This document shows positions 52,383 to 61,063 of a DNA stretch of 64,000 nucleotides, one piece after another. A program made the translations under genes and the position numbers. Position 1 is the stretch's first letter. Each line of letters opens with the position of its first letter. The notes beneath the pieces were generated by a model, which was given only the letters and a program-made list of their open reading frames with translations, was not told where the DNA came from and made no database searches. The DNA lies in assembly GCA_030374805.1 (NCBI GenBank), contig JARGSG010000191.1, forward strand, positions 620,001 through 684,000, in the 5' to 3' direction. Origin of the DNA: Gracilaria gracilis (lineage: Eukaryota; Rhodophyta; Florideophyceae; Gracilariales; Gracilariaceae).

Positions 52383-53931
52383 CAGTGCCCAAAATGGCTC
52401 TAAGACACCCCAGGTTTTAGCCCGCACATTCACGGGTAATGCAGCTTACGATTATGCTTTACATAGACTATCCGTTACATAAAAGCGAATAAAACTAGAC
52501 TTTTCTTTCTTTCTTCAAAGAGCCGCCATTCTTGCGTTAGAACAAAACGGCTACTACTCGCCAAAATGTGGCTATACGATAGTTATACCTTAAGTAGGTA
52601 GCACAGCTAGTAGAACCAATTTCAATTTACTAAATACCAATACCCAGTCCCAAAACAGCCTTTGAGTGTACTACATCCTTTTCATACAGACCAGGCATGC
52701 CAAAGGGCCAGTTCCCAACCGACAAAGAGCAAGGCAGAATAGAGGCCTTTTAAATAAGTGGCCGCTCCCTAGCAGCCATCTTGAGACACATTGGATGCAG
52801 TAGGGATGTCATATCTCGCTATTTAAAGAACCCTGTCGAATATGGGAAGAAAAAAACGCATGCAAGAGGCACAAAGCTGTCGGTCACCGCCCGTCGTCTG
52901 TTAATTAAGGAGGCAGCAAACGGTGACCAATCCACATCGCAGTTGAGAACAGCTCTTCAGTTACCGATATCAAAGAGGCGTGTGCAGCAAATTCTATCGC
53001 AGGCGTCGCACCGGAAGTACAAGAAGTTTAAACAGGCGCTATTACTCCAGTATCACCACAAACTACACCGCCTAGATTGGGTAAGACGTGGGCACACATG
53101 GGCACCTGGAGATTGGGGACGGGTTGTGTTTTCTGATGAGAAGAAATTTAACTTGGATGGTCCGGACGGTTTGCCTACTATTGGCACGATATGCGTAGGC
53201 AGGAGAGGGTTATGTCTAAATGACAAAAGGGGGGAGATGGGTTCATGGTTTGGGGATGTTTTTCAGAAACAGATGTGGGTATATTGGCAGTTTTACGTGG
53301 TAATCAGGATTCTAAGAAGTACGTCAAGACACTAGAGGACTATTTACTGCCGTATGTGGCAAGGAATTTCGTAGGAGCTTGGGTTTTTCTGCAGGATAGT
53401 ACTGCATTTCATACTTCCAAGCTTACTAGAGGCTGGTTTACGTCAAATAATATCGAGGTTATGGATTGGCATGCCCGCAGCCCAGATTTGAACCCAATTG
53501 AAAACCTTTGGGGCTTGCTGGAGAGGTGTGTGTACGCGGATGCAAGGCAGCTTCTGTCGGTGGAGGAGCTGGTGGACTGTGTTATGTCAGAGTGGAACAA
53601 AGGGGACCGTAACAAGTGTTGCAACCTTTTCAAAAGTATGACAAGGCATTGTGCGTCTGTCTTAGAAACACAGGAAATGAAAAATGACTACTAGAGCCAC
53701 TCTAGCGTTTGTAATGTGACACAGTTGTCCCCCTGTCGTATAGGAATTTCACCCCTTGAGTAACCTTTTGGAGGATATCTTTGTTTCTGCTAAAGCTTTG
53801 GCGCTTTTACTGCTTTCGTTCTATTCCCTTTTATACTGGCGTGAAGTGCACAGAATTTGAAGACTCAGCGAGGGAGAATGTGCCTGCAACGGACGAGTAT
53901 CTGGGGTGTCGTATAAGTATTTCGCTCACTG
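52383..53931 (+). mobile_element. Tc1/mariner element with TA duplications
   Basis: The left end CAGTGCCCAAAATGGCTCTA..GACACCCCAG and the reverse complement of the right end CAGTGAGCGAAATACTTATA..GACACCCCAG are inverted repeats of about 32 bp beginning CAGTG. TA (52381-52382 and 53932-53933) flanks both sides, as for mariner. The length is 1,549 bp, typical for the superfamily. Confidence 0.82.
52697..53694 (+). pseudogene. Tc1/mariner transposase, one stop and one frameshift
   Basis: Starts ATG 52697; TAA at 52751 after 18 codons. Helix-turn-helix regions: RSLAAILRHIGCSRDVISRY and STSQLRTALQLPISKRRVQQ. Catalytic domain: WGRVVFSDEKKFNLDGPDGL (first Asp). A frameshift near 53240 follows, then MVWGCFSETDVG, FLQDSTAFHTSKL (second Asp; family QDN) and HARSPDLNPIENLWGLLE (Glu). 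This is the Tc1 (DD34E-like) arrangement. With only two lesions visible it is the youngest-looking DNA transposon here. The transposase would act in trans on related ends such as any intact copies elsewhere. Confidence 0.85.
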
Positions 53932-54237
53932 TACGAAACCCATGAAGCTACAAAAACAGTTCCCGCAAAAGCAGACCACGCGAACCAATTTTCAAAAACC
54001 AATGGCGGCCCTTTCGAACAGCATCTAACAATCTACAAATTACGCCTGAACTACAGTAATCTTTGGGTCTCCCAATGTTTGTTCAAAAACCTGCTCCTAT
54101 CTCAGTGGTAACGCTTCCCTTAAGCATGTTATGGCCAAAATGGTATCCCCACTGACAACTTCGAACAAAAATGTTTGTCTCAAATGGGCTCATGCTTATG
54201 TCTGTTGTCTTGTGAAGAAATGAAATACTGTAGTGTT

Positions 54238-54495
54238 CCAAACTGAGAAACGTTTTTGTCTTGATGGTCCCGACGGTTTGAATTCTTACTAGTATGGTCC
54301 ACGAAAAGAACATTTGGTTTTTTCGCGGTGCCAGAAAAGAGATGGCGTTTGTAGTGCAATGCCCACAGGCGAAAAAACACCAGAAAACGTCAGGAACTTC
54401 CTCTCACGAAGCAAATCCAGCAGTAGAGCCCTTCCAGGGATGGCACAACTATGTCAGGTGTAAAACCGAGGTCAACCCTTCACGACCAGCGTAGG
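54238..54495 (+). pseudogene. Second Tc1/mariner transposase fragment
   Basis: TEKRFCLDGPDGLNSY (about 54243-54290) matches the first catalytic segment SDEKKFNLDGPDG of the 52.7-kb transposase and relatives. It is followed, across a stop, by YGPRKEHLVFSRCQKRDGV-like sequence in the family order. The rest is lost. It is more diverged than the neighbouring element, so not a simple duplicate of it. Confidence 0.6.
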
Positions 54496-56313
54496 AAGGT
54501 GAGACAGGAAGGTACTCTACGCGAGCAGCGTATGTGTGTTATCTTCCAAGAAGGCGAAATGTCTACAGTGTGGCGAGTGTGACGAGGTTTCAGCACAGGC
54601 CGCGGGTCGCGCGAAGCAACCCAAAGGAAAAGTAAAAAAACGGAGGAGTCACGAGAGTGACCAATGAAAACGGCAAAGCCGGAGGATACCATATACAAAG
54701 GCGAACAGGACAATAGTTGGTAAATACTCCCAGCAATGGGTTCGTTTAGGTGACGCAGGGGGATAGACGGCCCGTTAGCAATGGCGTATCTCTCTGAGGA
54801 GGGGTAGAATACGGAAGAAGGCGAAGAAGTCTAGAGCCAACCCTGGTTGAGGAAATTTACTGAGTGGAAGGGCCTTGGCGCCCTGGCACTATATAGTGTG
54901 TAGAAACATCCCTAATCTAGATAAATACTAACTAATAAATATCTAAAATACCAGCAGTGCTGTGCCAACCTTCCTGACCTACCGTGTCATCCGTGTACCA
55001 GTTATACCCATATTGGGGTTGCAGAGCGAGCTTGCGTGCACACACTGCACAAATGTTACACTATGCACACCGCATTGCAGCAGACAACACGCTTGTACCA
55101 GTGGGAAGCATCGCTGCGCAAAAGCGCGGAAATGACTAAGTCGGTGAAGTATCCCCTGCAGGGAGTTGCACTACATCTCCCCCTCCTGGGCGCAAACACG
55201 TCGCGGAGATGACGGATGCAATGCCGAGCCAACATCATAGTGTACCACTTCCCCATCACATGGGTCTGCTTCCGCGTTGCGGTGATGCGCTCGCAAACGC
55301 GGTCCAATAGTTGTCCATTCAACCACAACCTCAACCACGTCCTGGTCCTCGCGACCACCTTCCTCGATAACCCAGAGGCGTCCCTCCTGCTTAGTAGGCC
55401 TGCACAACATATTTTGGGATGTCCTGATGAGGTGCAGAACGCTTCATAATTGTCGTTTGACACAAGTACTATCTTCCCCAATATTTGGTTTGTGAGCGTC
55501 CCCGTGGACACTCATCTCACTTCCTGCTGTGCAGGGTAGCCTAGTTGACTCCACTTAGGCGGTAGAACCCGGATAAGGTCCGGCTGGCCTACTGTCAAAG
55601 CGGTTCGATAGCGACCACGGTAGGCGAACCGGTTTTGAGAAAACTCAAATATTAAAGCGGACACTACTTCTGAACCAGATCTTCTGGACACAATCCAGAT
55701 ACATTGGCAAACTCCTGGATCCCAGAGCTTTGAAATGAAGCCCAGAAACGTGGGAAAGAATGCCTTCAAGGTGGAAAGCGCAACCTGTTTCAGTTCGAGC
55801 TAAAAATAGACGGCCGAACTGAGACGATACCATAACTTGGAACCCATCGGAGATACTCGGGATCTGTGTTCACTAAAGTTTTGAGACACATCCAGAATAG
55901 CTGCTACGAAGAAGTTTGCGGAACGGGGTCTTATTCTCCGAGATATCGGTTTTTGCGAAAAGGTTTCATTGAAATACTGTAGAGGTGAGATGCCCAAATC
56001 CGGGAGAAGTGGACCAGAACCAGAAACGGCTGTAAATGGACACCAACGCAATATGCGGATGACATAGAGACCGCAGCAACGTTAAGAGACCACAGTACTT
56101 TGCAGTGAGTGGTAAGCTTAGCATCAACAGATGACCATTTCCGCCAGAGGCGTGTAGGCGACAAACGGTCTTCAGCCAGGAAACCAACGCGATGCGCACG
56201 GAAAATGTGCACCATTCTGAAGGGAAATCCTGCTCTCATGTGCTCAAAAGCAAGAGAGCAAACCAGCGAGCTGAATGAAACCCCATCGGGATTGTATATT
56301 CGAAAAACGATCG
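54496..56313. other. No gene supported; possible 3' end of chromovirus relic
   Basis: Frames on both strands (for example - 55511-55056, - 56380-55931) carry no recognisable motif and overlap others of similar size. Given the minus-strand chromovirus integrase to the right, its 3' untranslated region and LTR may lie here. I see no TG..CA-bounded repeat I can defend. Confidence 0.3.
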
Positions 56314-57018
56314 CTAGGGATCGAAGACGACCAAAGTCGGACTCCGACCGCGTAGCGCTTGTAGCCGCGTGGTCCCACAACAGTTGCGAACCACTCCCGT
56401 GATAAACGGCATGAGAAACTTTCTTAACTTTTTCCAGCGAACCTGGGCGTTACCCAGCGTACTTGGAAGAGGTTTACCGGCGCGATGGTGGTACTGCATA
56501 ACTCGTGAACGGGGAAGGTGCTCGACGTGTCCCTCAGTGTCCCATTCGGGGCCATAAATGTACCAACGGAAGCGGTAAAGTAGGTCGCCGTTCCCATCGT
56601 AGGAATGCCCAATTACTCGGTCGAGGACGTACTGTTGTACGTACACCTCCCGGCCATGCCATGTTGTCTTCACTTTGTGTGGAGCTGCCCCCGGATCAGG
56701 GAAGATGTCCCTCAGGAGGGTTTCAGGGCCCACCAAGGAGGTGTCGGTCCCGTCCATCTGTTGTGTTGATCTTCCACTGGCGTGGTAGTCTTCCCGTATC
56801 GCAAGTCTGCGTGGGCCGGTCCTCCTTGGCGTCGACGAAAACGTCGTATGTACTGACGGAGGAGCTCCGCGGTTAGTGAAAAGGGGTGCGTGTGGCGCGT
56901 CCTCCCGGGAACGGGCACGTGACTCCAACGATGGTTGGCCGTGATTTGACCTAGTCCGATCCACCTCCCTCGGGAGAGTACGTACAAATGACTGTGCCGT
57001 GCTTTGCTGGCACGGCAC
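56314..57018 (-). pseudogene. Chromodomain-like C-terminus of second chromovirus relic
   Basis: A 234-codon minus-strand frame. From about residue 128: VYVQQYVLDRVIGHSYDGNG, then LLYRFRWYIYGPEWDTEGHV, then EHLPRSRVMQYHHRAGKPLP. This follows the chromodomain pattern (V-x-x-V/I-L...YxVRWxGY...DTWEP..HLP.S.V..Y) with W-Y-I-Y for W-x-G-Y. It lies downstream of an integrase on the same strand, as in chromoviruses. The remainder is Ser/Pro/Arg-rich. Confidence 0.55.
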
Positions 57019-57108
57019 CCGTGCCCAACGGCTATTTCCGGTGAACCGGCGTCGGTGAGCCTATCCCCGCGGGTCTGTGTGAGGCATGTACAGCTGGAAC
57101 TGTGCCCA

Positions 57109-57981
57109 TTACTTGAATATTTTTGAGTTTTTCGATGTTCGACTGCCGCTCTTGACGGTTTCTTTGCCTGGTGCGACCGGTTTATCACCCCTAGTGGCGA
57201 CGACCTCAGTGTCAACCGAGACGCTCGGAGTGCGACTGCGCAAGCGTGCCTTGCCCTCCATGGGTAGGCTTCCCTCATGATGAGTGGTTTCGTTAACTAC
57301 GGCGGGGCTTCCCGCCGCGGCTTCCTCCCTGGAGGAGGCCGCCACCGACTGCTCCGTCTGAGCGTTCCCCAGAGGGGTGTTGACTTCCGCGCCCAGCGTG
57401 GCTGGCTCATCTTCAGTGCTGTGCTCCGCATTCTGCGGCAATGGGGGTACGTGAGTAACCGCTTCAGCGGGGGATTTCTCAACGAGTGGGGATGCGGGGA
57501 CACCCTGAGAGGGGCTTGGCACTACAGGACATTTTTTGCTCTGCGTTTGCCGTTGGCTGCGGTACAACCCCTGCTTACTTTGTGTGCGCATGGGACCCTT
57601 GACGAGGGTAGCGCCCTCCTCACGAGGTGTTCCATTCTCACTGCTGGGTTTCTTTGCCGCGGCGTCCTCCCAGCTTGACGACATCGCTGACAGATGCTAG
57701 CGAACGATCCTCGAAGACGTGTGGTCGGTTTTTCTCTGCCTTGCTGGCTTGTCTTCTGCATTGCGCTCCGCGTGTCGCGGCGGGCGTGAAACCTGGCCAA
57801 CCACTTTGGCAGGGGACTCCGCGATTGACGGTGGATCTGACACACCCGGGACGGGACTTCGCGTAATAGGTTGCCTATCGCCCCGCGCAAGCGGCGATGA
57901 GGCTAAACTACTTACACCCTTGCAGCGGTGCGTATTCTGTTGCGACGTCGAAGACTCTCCGAAGGAGCAATTTCCTCCCAC
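57109..57981 (-). pseudogene. Low-complexity linker with an internal duplication
   Basis: Between the integrase tail and chromodomain, two minus-strand stretches (57981-57697 and 57684-57109) encode Ser/Pro/Glu-rich sequence. ESPAKVVGQVSRPPRHAERN (about 57830-57760) and KSPAEAVTHVPPLPQNAEHS (about 57480-57420) are related, so the linker contains a duplicated module of about 40 residues. There is no known domain. Confidence 0.4.
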
Positions 57982-58035
57982 CCCTCCTTAGACGGAGCAA
58001 CGAGAAGATGCGGTGGAATTCCCGTCTGGCAGTGA

Positions 58036-59504
58036 TTACCTGTGCTTTTGGGGAAGAAGTAAAGGTGAGGTCACGAAGACCTTAAGTATCCCGCAGAGCG
58101 GGGGGTTCCGAGACACTAGGTTCATCTGGGAGGTCCCGTGGGGGTGTGGCAGTACAACAGGACGTTCTGCCACAGAAGCATTTGTAACGGCTGAACCCGT
58201 TGTCGGAGAACTTGTATTCAGCAAGACTACCCCTGATGAGGGCGGTGGGGCCAGGACACCGCGATCGCGCAAAAGGCGTTCGTAGGTCTCGCCCATTTCC
58301 ACCACGACAGTGTCGGTTTTGACAGAAATCCCCTTAAAGGGTCCGTCCGCCACTGGCGAGAGCTTGTGGCGCTTTAACCTATCAGGGTTGTAGTACTCTT
58401 TGCGTACAAGAACGTAGTTACCGGCCGCGATTAGCAGAGGATTTGCTCGACGTAGTCGGTCGTCGACATCTCGTTTGTACGTGGCTTTTGCACGTGCCAT
58501 CGACTTCCGCACGGCGGGTACCAGCTTTGAGAGCCACTGTTTCTAGTTCTCGCGGTAGTTACTCACAGATGGGAAGTTTTTCAGCGCAGCTTGAGATTCC
58601 AGCGCCAGTGGAGGGTCGTTTGCGACAGTACCAATTCGAATGGCGATACTCCGGTACTCTGGTAAACTTTTGTATTGTATGCAAACGTGAGCGCATCAGT
58701 ATACAAGTCCCAAGTTTTTGGGTGATCTGCCACGTAAGAACGTAGCGCAGCTAACATAGTCCGGTTGAACCGTTCCACCTGCCCATTACATTGGGAATGA
58801 TAGATAGTCGTGAACAAGTTCTCCACGTCCAGGAGGCGATAGACATTCTGGAAGAAATGTGACTTGAACTGCTTACCGTTATCGGGTAACAACTTCACTG
58901 GAGGTCCATGAACGAAAGTACAATGCGTCACGAACGCATTCGCCACCGTGAAAGCGGTTATCTTCCTAAGAGGCACATTCCGAACAAGCTTTGAAAAGCG
59001 ATCGGTGATCACAAGTATAAAAATGTTTCCCGTCTCAGTAGTGAGGGGTGGTCCGAGGATGCCAATAGTGACAAACTCGAGCGGTGCCCTAGCAGGGAAT
59101 AACTTCAGCTGCTTGCTGTTCTCCCGAAGTTTAACCCGGTTCTTTGCACACCCTGTGCAGAAACTTACACTAGCGTAGCAATCCACCGCCATGGGGGGCT
59201 AGTAGAAGTCCATTCGCAGGGTTACGCAAAGCTTCCTTTCACCTGAGTGGCCACCAAGTTTGGCGAAATGCGAGATTTGAAGAACTCGCGTCTGCAGGGA
59301 GTGTGGTATTACGACGTGTACGGTGGCTTTGACCAGCCTTACGAGGTAGCTGTTGATGTTGGGACATGGTCTAGTGCCGGTCAGTCCTACAGGTTGGTCT
59401 CGGACTACTTGGAAGCAAAGTTGCAGGGGACGATGGGCACTTTTGGGCACCCTGTTTGCAAAAGCGCATATGCGCCTCTGCTCAACCCCAACGTGAAACG
59501 GCAA
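58036..59504 (-). pseudogene. Ty3/gypsy integrase of second chromovirus relic
   Basis: Fragments in order on the minus strand. Zinc domain ISHFAKLGGHSGERKLCVTL...CTGCAKN (H-x-H/C-x2-C, 59270-59140, split by a stop at 59199). Core FVTIGILGPPLTTETGNIFI (first catalytic Asp replaced by Gly), VKLLPDNGKQFKSHFF (Asp) and SQCNGQVERFNRTMLA (Glu), then WDLYTDALTFAYNTKVYQST and GVSPFELVLS. After a stop near 58580, the C-terminal module from 58512 (YKRDVDDRLRRAN, VLVRKEYY, HKLSPVADGPFKGI). Protease, RT and RNase H are absent: the relic is cut off at about 59505. Confidence 0.78.
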
Positions 59505-59817
59505 TATGATTGGCTACTGCAAATGCTCTTGTGCAACGTGGTGTCTACAAGTGCCATGGATTGTATGGAGAGTTACGGTGGTATGGGCCAAGTGGAGCTC
59601 TGTGATTGGACGAGGCTTAGAGTAGTAGACTGACTATGCAGATAGCGAGGATGTGCTTTCCTAGGCTGGAATGGGCGGTTTTGCATGCAATATGCGATTC
59701 TGGGATGCGCAAGGCGGTTGGAGTGCCACCATGCAAATTGATGAATTTTTAGATCTGGTTCTGAATCAAAGGACTGGCAATGGATTTGTAGTGTTGATTG
59801 ATTTAGTTATTTGAAAT
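59505..59817. other. Junction between chromovirus relic and Copia element 2
   Basis: No gene. The bases just before the candidate LTR are GAAAT (59813-59817), a possible 5-bp target site for the Copia element. Confidence 0.3.
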
Positions 59818-60240
59818 TGTTGTACTCCAGTTTGCGCGCACTTTCCGTGTACAACTGCACACACGTGCAACTTGTAATGACCGCCGTCGTCGCTTTCTGC
59901 GACGACGGTGAAGCGCGTGCTAGGGTATTTGTAGGTTGCGATCGACGACCCTCGAGTAAACGGGTCGACCCAAAGCCGTCAACCTTCACTTGTTTTACTT
60001 TCTCTTTCTTCCATATCCATCTCTACTTACTTCCCTTTCTACCCTACCTGCGTGCGTATCGTTAGGTTATGGGCCCAGAGCGTCGACAACTTGCAGACGT
60101 CGCGCTCATTTCTTACTTACTACTTTTCTTTGGAAGTTTTCCTATCTGCGTTAGAGTACCCCGCTGTTTTCCTTCTGGCGAATGGTGAACACATATCGCG
60201 TTTGTTAGTAACCCGCCGGCTCGAGACAAGGGAGACAACA
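59818..60240 (+). repeat. Candidate 5' LTR of Copia element 2
   Basis: It begins TGTTGTACTCCAG and ends GGGAGACAACA, giving TGTTG...CAACA inverted termini over 423 bp. It lies upstream of a Copia polyprotein on the same strand. It contains a 10-bp perfect stem hairpin CCGTCGTCGC-TTTCT-GCGACGACGG (about 59884-59908). The 3' LTR is outside the window, so identity with a second copy cannot be checked, and no convincing tRNA primer-binding site follows. Confidence 0.42.
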
Positions 60241-61063
60241 AATCCTGCTCTGCGTTCGTAGAGTACGGAGGTCGATGAAACGGGCTTGGAAGCGTAGGAG
60301 CGACCGTACTGCGCCGAAAGACCGAGCTACTTTCTCGTAAGAGACCAGCAAGGGTTCAACTGGGGAACGTGTATCTCGACTAGTACACTCCTTGGGACGT
60401 CTCGTAGGGACTAACAGCGCCTCGCTCTGAAGTACGCAGAGCTTGACAGATCAAATCGTGCCTCACCCGAAGAGAGTGACCGGGGACCAGGGGTTCGGAC
60501 CCACAGGGTAGCGGAAGTAGTTTCTCCTGTCAGTGCGCCCGCCTAAGAAGTTTCATCATCATTCCGGGTTCGAGTTGTACCTCACCCTTGAGCTTGCTCC
60601 AGGCGTCGAGTCACCGAACTCCGCCTGTGATCGCGTACGGGACGCGTTGCGACGAGCGTTGCAGACTACCCCCACAGTCTCCGCTGACGTCCTCGCTATT
60701 GCGTGTTGAGCTTGAATCCACTCCAGCTCCTCCTTTACTTGCTTGTGGGGAAGCGGCATTGCATCCCTCACTCTGCCCTTTCTGTTCCGGGCTGGTTGTC
60801 TCTCACCCGTGAGTATACTCCAAGCGTCGAGTTCCACTCCGCTTGTGATCGCGTACTGGGCGCGTCCAGACGAGCGTTGCAGACTTCGTTACAGAGTCTC
60901 CGCTGGCGTCCCCGCTGTTTAGTGTTGAGTCCTTACTCCACTCCAGCCCTACCCTCCTTTGTGAAGGAAGAATTATTTCTCTCACGCCGCTTCTCTGATT
61001 CCTTCGTTTCTCTTCTACTCGTGAAATCCCTTGTACTGGAGTTTGGTAACTCTGTTTTGGAAC
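60241..61063 (+). other. Leader of Copia element 2 with a tandem duplication
   Basis: About 790 bp before the first ATG. Two copies of a unit of roughly 220 bp start at about 60581 and 60805. Each begins TCACCC(T/G)TGAG, then CTCCARGCGTCGAG, TGTGATCGCGTAC and CGAGCGTTGCAGACT, ending with CTCCACTCCAG. They differ by small gaps. No gene. Confidence 0.55.

Noticed and set aside
55056-56380. Minus-strand frames of 80-150 codons as genes
   Set aside because: No motif, several overlap each other in different phases, and they lie in a decayed retroelement context.
60064-60085. Primer-binding site near TGGGCCCAGAGCG
   Set aside because: It falls inside the TGTTG...CAACA-bounded candidate LTR and I cannot match it to a tRNA end with confidence.
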